DNA of 64,000 nucleotides from positions 1-64,000 of the forward strand of contig DGAG01000018.1 in assembly GCA_002382325.1 (NCBI GenBank), in the 5' to 3' direction. The translations under genes were made by a program, and so were the position numbers. This document shows, in pieces, positions 8,209-16,666 of the stretch. Below the pieces are notes generated by a model. The model ran no database searches. It was not told the origin of the DNA and saw nothing but the letters and a program-made list of their open reading frames with translations. Each line of letters opens with the position of its first letter. Position 1 is the stretch's first letter. Source of the stretch: Epsilonproteobacteria bacterium UBA4036 (lineage in GTDB: Bacteria > Campylobacterota > Campylobacteria > Campylobacterales > Arcobacteraceae).

Positions 8209-9116
8209 TTATTTTCCTTCTTAGTAATTTCTTCTATGTCCAACATATCCGTTGGTTTTAACTTGGGTACATCTTCTTGCATGGCATCATTTTCTAAAAG
8301 AAGTAACTCTTTTTTAGACTCTTGTTGTTTGGGTCTTTCATAATAAACTTCATCAAATTTGGTAAACTTATTGTAGTTAATCATTGAAGAGAGCTCTTTG
8401 GTATAAACTTCTCTTTTTTCAGAATATTTCTGAAGTTTTTTCACCAACAAATAAGGGTTTTGGTTCTTTTTTTCAAAGTTAAGTTCTCTAAACTCTTTAA
8501 ACGCCCAACTTCTTGAAAGCATTTTATAATAATCTTTAATTGCCTCTTTGATGGTTGGATACTTCTTAAGCCAAATGGTTTTTTCACCGCGTAATGAAGA
8601 AGCGGCAATTCTTGGCTCATTTTTATTGTAAGACCATACTCCAAAAAGATTATTGGCTTCTTTGAAAAAGCGTGATTCTCCCCAAGCACTCTCCATAGCA
8701 GCTTGTGCAATGGTTATTGACTTAGGATGTGGTTTTAATGCCATAAGTAACTCCAAATTATCTTTGGCATTATACTCCTGACGTAACCCTTCTAAAATGG
8801 CATTATCGGGGTTTTCTTTGACCAAAACTTTAATGTCGTTAAAATAGTTCAACTCCTCTTCGTACACTTCATCTAAAGGAGGTACAATCATCTTAAGAAA
8901 GTTGGCTTTTTTTTCAGAGACACTCATGCTCTCAATCAGCTCTTTTTTATAGGCTTCTTCTTTAAGTGCCTCTTCTTTAATAATGGCTTCACGTTCTAAT
9001 TTTTCTTTTAAAGCAAACTGTTCAGACGTAACAAAAAATATCAATAACAATACGACGAAAGCTACCACAAAAGAAGAGAGGGAGAAGCGTTTTGAATGGG
9101 TTTCTTGATTTTTCAT
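8205..9116 (-). CDS. Bax-like membrane-anchored glucosaminidase
   Basis: Predicted peptidoglycan hydrolase of the glucosaminidase (FlgJ C-terminal/Bax) family. The 303-residue protein has one N-terminal transmembrane anchor (about residues 12-29), a charged Glu/Lys-rich coiled region (30-100), then the catalytic domain (about 130-250) with AQAAMESAWGESRFFKEA, where the first Glu is the expected acid, followed by NNLFGVWSY. The C-terminal 50 residues are charged and low complexity. It probably trims septal or lateral peptidoglycan in the periplasm. It is the first gene of a unit with mqnD and possibly murB. Confidence 0.82.
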   Translation of the reverse strand: MKNQETHSKRFSLSSFVVAFVVLLLIFFVTSEQFALKEKLEREAIIKEEALKEEAYKKELIESMSVSEKKANFLKMIVPPLDEVYEEELNYFNDIKVLVKENPDNAILEGLRQEYNAKDNLELLMALKPHPKSITIAQAAMESAWGESRFFKEANNLFGVWSYNKNEPRIAASSLRGEKTIWLKKYPTIKEAIKDYYKMLSRSWAFKEFRELNFEKKNQNPYLLVKKLQKYSEKREVYTKELSSMINYNKFTKFDEVYYERPKQQESKKELLLLENDAMQEDVPKLKPTDMLDIEEITKKENN

Positions 9117-9170
9117 AAAAATAATTTTATCTAAAAATATTATATTTTAAATAAAATGACATTACTGGTT

Positions 9171-9197
9171 AAAAAACCACTTTAGAAGTGGTTTTTT
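9171..9197 (-). terminator. Terminator of the nuo operon
   Basis: A perfect 10-bp stem AAAAAACCAC/GTGGTTTTTT around a 7-nt loop. It overlaps the nuoN stop codon (complement of 9196-9198) by two bases and ends in T6 in the direction of nuo transcription. Confidence 0.8.
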
Positions 9198-10680
9198 AAT
9201 AGCCTGAAATTTGAACATAATATGAAATAATTTCCAACAGAGGTTCAACAAAAAAGATAGAGATCACTGCTGCAACCGCACAAAATCCAATAACTACTTT
9301 AAGAGGAGTCGTAGCATTGCTTAAATACTCAATGTTGCTTTTTTCAATGGGCTCTTTTAAGAACATATATACAATGGGTTTTAAATAGTAGTACGCAGCA
9401 ATGGCTGAATTAATTGCCATAATAAGCGCTAATACAATAAAATCTGCATTAACAGCACTGCTGATTAAGTACATTTTACCCCAAAAAAGAGCAAACGGAG
9501 GAACTCCTGCAAGTGAGAGCAAAAACAGTCCCATCATGGTTGCAGCAATCGGTGAAGTTTTAATTAAACCTGAATATTTTTCCAAAGCATGATCACTACT
9601 AAATGCCCCATTTTCTTTGGTTCGATTTATCCACAACATTGCAAATCCACCTAAATTGGTAACTAAAAATAAAATCCAATATAAAAACAGTGCCGTTGTG
9701 GCTTGTGTGGTTCCTAAAAGAATGGCTACCATAACAAAGCCTGCATGAGAAACCGATGAAAATGCCAACATTCGTTTAATATCGGTTTGTAATAAGGCAA
9801 TTAAATTAGGAATTGTCATGGTCAATACGGCAACCCCATACAACAAAAGTTGTACCACTGTATCTTCAGCTGCAATAAAAATTTCAAAGAATCGCAACGC
9901 TACAACAAAGGCGGCAATTTTTGGAACAATAGACATAAATCCTGCTAAAGATGCGGTTGACCCCTCATAAACATCAGCTACCCAAGTATGAAATGGAAAA
10001 AGTGAAATCTTAAATCCAAGAGCCGCCATCATAAAAACAACTCCCACTAAAATAATGGGATAATTAGCAAACTCTGATTCCACAAGCACTTGAGAGATTA
10101 CTCCCAACTCAACACTTCCTGAAAGTGCATAAAATATCATGGAACCAAACGCAAAAAATGCCGTGGCTAAAGCACCCATGGTAAAATATTTGATTGCGGC
10201 TTCAAGAGAGTTGCTTTTATTGTGTAAAGCAATCATCACATACAGTGCCATTGACGCCGTTTCAAGTCCAACAAAAATCAAAATCAACGAATCTGAACTG
10301 ACCATAAATTGAAACCCAGCAATCATAAATAAATACAAGGCATAATATTCAGGATACGCGGTATCATGGAATCGTAATTTATTAAGCGATAAGAGCAAGA
10401 AAAGAATCGTGGCAATAATCATAATAAATTGAGCCAATAAAGAGATTCCATCAATAAGCATTAAATCAAAAAATCCTCGAGTTGCTCCACTGTATCCGTA
10501 AAGAACACCAAAATCAACCACTAAAAACAAAATGGCTAACATTATATACAACGACTTATCCAATTTTTTGGCAAATAAATCAATACATAAAATGGTCAAT
10601 GCTCCAAAAATTGCAATCAGCATTGGAACGATGGTGATAAAATTTAGACTCTCTAAGTCAATGTTAATTGGCGGTATCAT
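9196..10680 (-). CDS. nuoN: NADH-quinone oxidoreductase-type complex I, subunit N
   Basis: Antiporter-like proton-pumping subunit of complex I in the inner membrane. The 494 residues form about 14 transmembrane helices; the family motifs FVGLETASMALYVMIAL, FKISLFPFHTWVADVYEGS (with the broken-helix Lys/His residues) and KRMLAFSSVSHAGF are present. Last gene of the operon; it follows nuoM with a one-base overlap and ends in an intrinsic terminator. Confidence 0.95.
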   Translation of the reverse strand: MIPPINIDLESLNFITIVPMLIAIFGALTILCIDLFAKKLDKSLYIMLAILFLVVDFGVLYGYSGATRGFFDLMLIDGISLLAQFIMIIATILFLLLSLNKLRFHDTAYPEYYALYLFMIAGFQFMVSSDSLILIFVGLETASMALYVMIALHNKSNSLEAAIKYFTMGALATAFFAFGSMIFYALSGSVELGVISQVLVESEFANYPIILVGVVFMMAALGFKISLFPFHTWVADVYEGSTASLAGFMSIVPKIAAFVVALRFFEIFIAAEDTVVQLLLYGVAVLTMTIPNLIALLQTDIKRMLAFSSVSHAGFVMVAILLGTTQATTALFLYWILFLVTNLGGFAMLWINRTKENGAFSSDHALEKYSGLIKTSPIAATMMGLFLLSLAGVPPFALFWGKMYLISSAVNADFIVLALIMAINSAIAAYYYLKPIVYMFLKEPIEKSNIEYLSNATTPLKVVIGFCAVAAVISIFFVEPLLEIISYYVQISGY

Positions 10681-12206
10681 TATTTCACCTCCCCAATACT
10701 GTTAGCCGATAAGATTTTGGCTTTGGTCGTTTCATTCACGGCCTTTAATTGCATAATTTCAACCAAAGCAGTAACTGATTTATTCACTGGTTCTAAAATG
10801 GGTTTAGGGTAAACCCCTAAAATCACCACCAAGGCAACCAAAGGAATTAAGGCAACAAGTTCACGTCCTTTGGCATCATGTAATTTCTCATTTTTGGGAT
10901 TATTTAAAGGACCAAAAAAGACTTTTTTATACATAACCAGCATATAAACCGCTCCTAAAATAATCGTCAAACCTGCAAGAAGTGTTAACACAGGCGATGT
11001 TTTGAAAAATCCCAATAACGATAAAAACTCCCCCACAAAACCAATGGTTAAAGGCAATCCCACTGATGCCATAAGCATTACTGCAAAAATTGTGGCGTAA
11101 TTGGGCATCACTTTAGCCAAGCCTCCAAATTCGCTGATAAGCTTAGTGTGTCGTCTGTCATAAATGACTCCCACTAACATAAACAGCGCGCCTGAAACAA
11201 TCCCGTGAGAAATCATTAAAAAGATTGACCCCCCAATTCCTTCAACATTTAACGCAAATGTTCCTAAAATAATCACCCCCATATGTGAAACCGAAGAGTA
11301 AGCAATAACTTGTTTCATATCTTCTTGCGCATACGCTACCATCGCAGTATAAATAATCGCAATCAGTGCTAAAATCGCCATAGGGATAACAAAATATGCC
11401 GTAGCATCAGGAAATAAGGGAAGTGAAAATCGAATGAATCCATACGTACCCATTTTAAGTAATACAGCAGCTAAAATAACCGAACCAATCGTAGGAGCTT
11501 GTCCGTGAGCGTAAGGCAACCATGTGTGAAACGGAACCATAGGAACTTTGATGGCAAACCCTAAGAAAAATGCCACAAAAAGCCATAACTGCATATCAAA
11601 AGGTAAAAGCAACATATTCCAATCTAAAAGACTAAAACTCCAATTACCTGTGGTTTGATAGTAAACGTACCCTAAAAAAAGCATCCCAACCAACATGACC
11701 AACGAGCCTGTAAAGGTGTACAAGAAAAATTTAATTGAAGCATAAATTCTTAAATTTCCACCCCATGCACCAATGATGTATAACATTGGTACCAATGAGA
11801 GTTCCCAAAAAAGATAAAAAATAATAGCGTCCAAACATAAAAAAACGGCTACCATGGTCATTTCTAAAAACAGCACAGAAATGACTAAGTTTTTTAAATC
11901 TCTTTTTTCAGTTAATCCAATTAATGAAATCATGGTCATAAAGGTGGTTAAAATAACTAGAAATAACGATATGCCATCCACTGCCACTAAATAGTTAATT
12001 CCGTATGAAGGAATAATTGGCAACATCTCCATAAACTGCATTCCGGCATTGTCATTGTCAAAGACAATCCACAACCCAATACTTAACAGAAATTCAATTG
12101 CGCTCACAGCAATTGCATACGCTCGAACAGACTCTTTTTGTACTAAAAATCCAATCAATGCGGCAACGGCTGGAAAAAATATTAAAATCGATAAAATGTG
12201 TTCCAT
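10680..12206 (-). CDS. nuoM: Complex I subunit M
   Basis: Second antiporter-like subunit of the proton-pumping arm, 508 residues and about 14 transmembrane helices. Diagnostic segments include FYLFWELSLVPMLYIIGAWGG with the conserved Glu, FAIKVPMVPFHTWLPYAHGQAP and KQVIAYSSVSHMGV. The nine-base gap to nuoL and one-base overlap with nuoN support a single transcript. Confidence 0.95.
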   Translation of the reverse strand: MEHILSILIFFPAVAALIGFLVQKESVRAYAIAVSAIEFLLSIGLWIVFDNDNAGMQFMEMLPIIPSYGINYLVAVDGISLFLVILTTFMTMISLIGLTEKRDLKNLVISVLFLEMTMVAVFLCLDAIIFYLFWELSLVPMLYIIGAWGGNLRIYASIKFFLYTFTGSLVMLVGMLFLGYVYYQTTGNWSFSLLDWNMLLLPFDMQLWLFVAFFLGFAIKVPMVPFHTWLPYAHGQAPTIGSVILAAVLLKMGTYGFIRFSLPLFPDATAYFVIPMAILALIAIIYTAMVAYAQEDMKQVIAYSSVSHMGVIILGTFALNVEGIGGSIFLMISHGIVSGALFMLVGVIYDRRHTKLISEFGGLAKVMPNYATIFAVMLMASVGLPLTIGFVGEFLSLLGFFKTSPVLTLLAGLTIILGAVYMLVMYKKVFFGPLNNPKNEKLHDAKGRELVALIPLVALVVILGVYPKPILEPVNKSVTALVEIMQLKAVNETTKAKILSANSIGEVK

Positions 12207-12215
12207 TTATTCCCC

Positions 12216-14150
12216 TTACTTCGCTAAACCAAAAAAGATACCAACTACCAATAAAACCGTCAACCCTATTACCATTAAGGTCAATGCTTTTGATAAGTTC
12301 CCTGACTGTATTGGTCTGCTCTCTTGTCCTGTTTTGTACACCATTTTTGCAATGCCATCGACAATCACATCAACCACTTTTAAATCAATCTCTTTCCAAG
12401 AGAACTGACTCATACGTAAGTAAGGTTTGTTGATAACATTTTCTAAAAAGTGCGGTATGTAGTATTGATTGGCCAAAAGTTTATAACAAAATCGGTGTTG
12501 CAACGCTTGACTAAAATAGGTACCATCTTTTTTAAATTTAAATACCGCAAAAATAATTCCCCCTAAAGCCATCGCTGTTGTAATGGCAATTAAGGTATAA
12601 AGCGTTGTTGTACTGACATGTATTTCAAGTTCAGGTAATGCCGTTGTAATCATCTCAACAAAAGGGGCTTTAAACCATCCTGCAATAATGGCTAACACAG
12701 CCAATGGTGTCATAGCTGCAATCACAAATGGATAGGTTTCGTGAGGATGATACCCAAACTTTTTGAAATTTTCTTCTCCATGAAATACATACATAATCAG
12801 TCTGAATGAATAAAAGGCTGTCAATCCAGCGGTTACCCAAAGCACTGCCCAAATAATATACGCGTGTGCCCCAAATGCCACTTCCAAAATCAAATCTTTT
12901 GAAAAGAAGCCCGATAAGGGAAAAATTCCAGCAAGTGCCACAGAAGCTATGGTCATAATAATTGAAGTGGCTTTCATATGCTTATGCAATCCACCCATAT
13001 TTTTAATGTTAATCTCATTGTTTGTCGCATGCATCACATTTCCTGCTCCTAAAAACAGAACCGATTTAAAAAATGCATGCGTGGCAAGGTGAAACAGTGC
13101 GACCCAATATGCACCCAAACCAGCGGCAACAAACATATACCCCAATTGAGACAGAGTTGAGAAGGCAATGATTTTTTTAATATTTGTTGCAACTAAAGCT
13201 TGAGAAGCTGCAAATATGGCAACAAATGCTCCCAATGAAGCAATCACATATCCCACTTCGGGTACAGCTGTAAAAATTTCATTGGCTCGAATAACCAAAT
13301 ACACCCCTGCTGTTACCATGGTAGCTGCGTGAATCAATGCCGATACAGGAGTAGGACCTTCCATGGCATTCGCCAACCATTGATTAAAAGGAAATTGCGC
13401 TGATTTTCCCATGGCTCCAATAAATAAAAATGCGGCAATAGCCACAATAAGCCCATGCGACAAATCACCAATATTGGCAAACACCACATCGTATTGCAAT
13501 GAGCCAATGTTCCAATAAATAAAGAAAATACCTACTAACATTCCAAGGTCAGCTACACGGTTCATAATAAACGCTTCATTTGCAGCATAACCGGGAGAAA
13601 CAGAAGAGTAAGGAGAAAGTGTTGAGTAAGGCGAAGCATACATATCTTTACTTCGTTGAACATCGGCCTTATGATACCAAAATCCAATCAATCCCCAAGA
13701 ACACAATCCTACCCCTTCCCAACCAATAAATAATCCTGCAAAGTTATCGGACATAATTAAAATCATCATTGAAAATACAAAGGCTGAAAGCCATGCAAAA
13801 AATCGGTTGAAACTTTTATCGTGGTCCATATAGCCAATTGAATGAATATGTACCATGGTTGAAACAATCGTAACAACACACATCATGGTAGCACTAATGG
13901 GGTCAACAATAAATCCAAACGGGATATCAATATTTCCAATAACAATCCAGTCAAGCATTCTTACATGAATAACCTCTTGAGAAGTAAAAACATGAAAAAG
14001 CAGATTTAAAGAGGCAATCATGGATACCCCTAAAAGTGCGGATGTAAAAATTCCTGTAAATAACTTTTTAGGCGTATTGGCAAACAGTGTTGCAAACAAT
14101 GAACCCACAAGCGGTGCAAAAAGTGCTATGTATAAATATTTTTCCATCAT
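12216..14150 (-). CDS. nuoL: Complex I subunit L
   Basis: Distal antiporter-like subunit with a long lateral helix, 644 residues and about 16 transmembrane segments. Motifs seen are FIGWEGVGLCSWGLIGFWY, GAMGKSAQFPFNQWLANAM, SALIHAATMVTAGVYL and KKIIAFSTLSQLGYM, all invariant landmarks of NuoL. The C-terminal third carries the extended segment expected to clamp NuoM and NuoN. It shares one base with nuoK. Confidence 0.95.
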   Translation of the reverse strand: MMEKYLYIALFAPLVGSLFATLFANTPKKLFTGIFTSALLGVSMIASLNLLFHVFTSQEVIHVRMLDWIVIGNIDIPFGFIVDPISATMMCVVTIVSTMVHIHSIGYMDHDKSFNRFFAWLSAFVFSMMILIMSDNFAGLFIGWEGVGLCSWGLIGFWYHKADVQRSKDMYASPYSTLSPYSSVSPGYAANEAFIMNRVADLGMLVGIFFIYWNIGSLQYDVVFANIGDLSHGLIVAIAAFLFIGAMGKSAQFPFNQWLANAMEGPTPVSALIHAATMVTAGVYLVIRANEIFTAVPEVGYVIASLGAFVAIFAASQALVATNIKKIIAFSTLSQLGYMFVAAGLGAYWVALFHLATHAFFKSVLFLGAGNVMHATNNEINIKNMGGLHKHMKATSIIMTIASVALAGIFPLSGFFSKDLILEVAFGAHAYIIWAVLWVTAGLTAFYSFRLIMYVFHGEENFKKFGYHPHETYPFVIAAMTPLAVLAIIAGWFKAPFVEMITTALPELEIHVSTTTLYTLIAITTAMALGGIIFAVFKFKKDGTYFSQALQHRFCYKLLANQYYIPHFLENVINKPYLRMSQFSWKEIDLKVVDVIVDGIAKMVYKTGQESRPIQSGNLSKALTLMVIGLTVLLVVGIFFGLAK

Positions 14151-14455
14151 TAGCCTTTCATACTTACTATGGAGTCAAGATTAATGCTGCCTTTTCGTTT
14201 GTATAGCAAAATCAGTAAACCAAGACCAACGGCCACTTCACTTGCTGCAATTGCCACAATAAAAAAAGCAAACATTTGTCCTGTTAAATCCCCGTGAAAT
14301 TTTGAAATAGCAGCCAGTCCGATATTGACCGCATTGAGCATAATTTCTGTTGAGAAAAAAAGCATTAACAAATTCTTTCTTCGAACGACTCCCACTAAAC
14401 CTATGATAAAAATAATCGTGGAGAGAATCAAATAATCATTTAACGCCAGTGTCAT
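14150..14455 (-). CDS. nuoK: Complex I subunit K
   Basis: A 101-residue, three-helix membrane subunit of the complex I proton channel. The two buried glutamates typical of NuoK are visible in STEIMLNAVNIGL and in AASEVAVGLGLLILLYKRK. It overlaps nuoJ by four bases (ATGA) and nuoL by one, implying coupled translation. Confidence 0.95.
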   Translation of the reverse strand: MTLALNDYLILSTIIFIIGLVGVVRRKNLLMLFFSTEIMLNAVNIGLAAISKFHGDLTGQMFAFFIVAIAASEVAVGLGLLILLYKRKGSINLDSIVSMKG

Positions 14456-15030
14456 TTTTTCTCCTTTGTTGCTTCTTCTTTTTCAAGTTCATCAATTTCA
14501 TCTTCACTCATCAACGTTACATTGTTGTCCATCTTTTTCCCTGCTAAGATAATCCCACCAATCATAGCAACAAGCAACATCACAGCGGCGACTTCAAAAG
14601 GAACAATATATTTTGTAAATAAGACCAACCCAACATCTTGCGCATTGCCATACTCAGGATGTATCGGATACAACCCTTGCATAGCATTTTCTCCAATAAT
14701 GGGTGCTGCAAAAATAATTACTACCAGTAACGCAATCATTCCTGATAAAAAGAATTTCAACCGTGGATTGGCAATTTTTTCTTCAACTTCTGCCATGGAA
14801 TCAAAAAACATCATCCCAAACGCATACAGTGCCATAACAGCACCTGTGTACACCACAATTTGAACCACTCCTAAAAAGTCGGCATTGAGCAAAAAGAAAA
14901 AAGCCGAAATAAAAATCATTCCCGCAGCCAATGAGCTTAACGCATACAAAGCATTATTGGTCATAACCGTTATACTAAACATTCCAATGGTTAAGAATGC
15001 AAACAGATAAAATGCAACTATTTCAAACAT
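14452..15030 (-). CDS. nuoJ: Complex I subunit J
   Basis: Membrane subunit of 192 residues with five predicted transmembrane helices. The GVVQIVVYTGAVMALYAFGM stretch of helix 3, which contains the conformationally important pi-bulge in other species, is recognisable. The C-terminus is strongly acidic (EDEIDELEKEEATKEKK). It sits between nuoI (9-bp gap) and nuoK (4-bp overlap). Confidence 0.94.
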   Translation of the reverse strand: MFEIVAFYLFAFLTIGMFSITVMTNNALYALSSLAAGMIFISAFFFLLNADFLGVVQIVVYTGAVMALYAFGMMFFDSMAEVEEKIANPRLKFFLSGMIALLVVIIFAAPIIGENAMQGLYPIHPEYGNAQDVGLVLFTKYIVPFEVAAVMLLVAMIGGIILAGKKMDNNVTLMSEDEIDELEKEEATKEKK

Positions 15031-15039
15031 ATTGCTCCT

Positions 15040-15666
15040 TTAATACGCAAGTGGTGTTTTTTTCAATCTCTCATCAGCATTAGGAGAGATGGCACCAAAT
15101 CCAGGATATTCTTCTTGCATGGACAGTTGATCCAATGGCGTTAAGAAATCTTCTTTTAATCCAAAATGCGCTCGTTGTTCACTTGCATTTTCATATCGTC
15201 CACCATGAACAATAGCAAGTTCAGGACACACTTCTGCACAATACCCACAAAAAATACAACGCCCTAAGTTAATGGAGTATTCTAAAACCTCTTTTCGTGA
15301 ATTTTCATCGATTCGTGTGTCCATTCGAATACACTTTGCAATACAAATTTTTTCACACAATCCACATCCAATACATCGATTTTCACCCGATTCCAATAGT
15401 GCGAGTAACTTATGAACTGCTCGATATCGTGGACTTATTGGTAATTTCTCAGCGGGGTATTGTACGGTGTGCATATTGTTATTAAACAACGCTTCTTTCA
15501 TCATTTTAAATGTGATTTTAAGCCCACCAAAAAGCTCTGTTTTAACAGAACGTTTCATAATTTGTTTAAACTCTTGCCACCCTGTTTTAGGATAATCATC
15601 ATCTTGCACAAGCATATACTCTTGGGTTCCGGTGTTTCGGTTTTTTAAATCTTCTAAATTCATCAT
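15040..15666 (-). CDS. nuoI: Complex I subunit I (two [4Fe-4S] ferredoxin-like)
   Basis: Peripheral-arm subunit that carries clusters N6a and N6b and passes electrons towards N2 in NuoB. Two classical motifs are visible: CIGCGLCEKIC followed by a distant Cys (IAKC), and CIFCGYCAEVCP. The 208 residues include an N-terminal amphipathic stretch for membrane docking (about 20-60) and the LGRCIFCG segment. It lies 5 bp after nuoH. Confidence 0.95.
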   Translation of the reverse strand: MMNLEDLKNRNTGTQEYMLVQDDDYPKTGWQEFKQIMKRSVKTELFGGLKITFKMMKEALFNNNMHTVQYPAEKLPISPRYRAVHKLLALLESGENRCIGCGLCEKICIAKCIRMDTRIDENSRKEVLEYSINLGRCIFCGYCAEVCPELAIVHGGRYENASEQRAHFGLKEDFLTPLDQLSMQEEYPGFGAISPNADERLKKTPLAY

Positions 15667-15671
15667 TACTC

Positions 15672-16664
15672 CTAAAACATCATTACAAAGCCAGTAATTA
15701 AGATATTAATTACTGCCAATGGCATTAAGATTTTCCAGCACAACCACATCAATTGATCCGGTCGTATATGAGGCCAAGAAGCTCTTGTCCATAAAAAGAA
15801 GAAAATCAAAAACATTACTTTTAAGACAATGGCTAAGCCACCTGGTATAAAGTAAAAATCATTAAACCCACCCAAGAAAATCAAAGAAATTAAGAAACAA
15901 ATCGTAAAAAGGTTGGCATACTCACCAATAAAAAACATCCCCCATCGCATTCCTGAATACTCTGTGGCATATCCTGCTACAATTTCTGCTTCATGCTCAA
16001 GCAAGTCAAAGGGTGTTCGGTTGGTTTCTGCAAATCCTGCAATAACAAATAAAATAAATGCCAACGGCTGTGTCCAAACCAACCAGTTAGAAACTCCGCC
16101 TGTTTGATATTGGTTAATATCAATCAATGACAAACTTCCTACTAACATTAAAGGTGCTAAAATAGCAAGTCCTGAAACCACTTCATAGGACAAAAGTTGT
16201 ATCGCTGTTCGTGCCCCTCCTAAAAGAGACCATTTATTGGCACTGCTCATACCTGCAAGTAATGGTCCATAAAGTCCAATACCTGCCACACCCATTACAA
16301 ACAATAACCCCACATTAATATCAGCGATAATGGGTCGAACGGTGTACCCAAAGAGTTCAAACTCTGGGAAAAAAGGCACGGCTGTCATAGCAATAAATGC
16401 TGTGGCTGCTGTGATTATGGGAGCAATTTTGAAAATGGGTTTAACTGCATTAGCAGGAACAAAATCCTCTTTACAAAAAAGCTTTGTTCCATCAGCAATA
16501 AGCTGTAAAACACCTTGTGGTCCTACGTTCATAGGTCCCAATCGTCGTTGCATAAATGCCAATATCTTTCTTTCAATATAGGTCGTAAATCCTGCTAATG
16601 CTGAAAAAACTGCCAATACAACAACTGCTTTTACAATAGTTTCAATGATAATACTGGTTTCCAT
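15672..16664 (-). CDS. nuoH: Complex I subunit H
   Basis: Membrane subunit that forms the quinone chamber with NuoB and NuoD. The 330 residues have about eight transmembrane helices; the signatures RRLGPMNVGPQGVLQLIADG, the acidic-loop segment AETNRTPFDLLEHEAEIVAGY, and WTRASWPHIRPDQLM are present. It follows nuoG with a 2-bp gap. Confidence 0.96.
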   Translation of the reverse strand: METSIIIETIVKAVVVLAVFSALAGFTTYIERKILAFMQRRLGPMNVGPQGVLQLIADGTKLFCKEDFVPANAVKPIFKIAPIITAATAFIAMTAVPFFPEFELFGYTVRPIIADINVGLLFVMGVAGIGLYGPLLAGMSSANKWSLLGGARTAIQLLSYEVVSGLAILAPLMLVGSLSLIDINQYQTGGVSNWLVWTQPLAFILFVIAGFAETNRTPFDLLEHEAEIVAGYATEYSGMRWGMFFIGEYANLFTICFLISLIFLGGFNDFYFIPGGLAIVLKVMFLIFFFLWTRASWPHIRPDQLMWLCWKILMPLAVINILITGFVMMF

Positions 16665-16666
16665 TT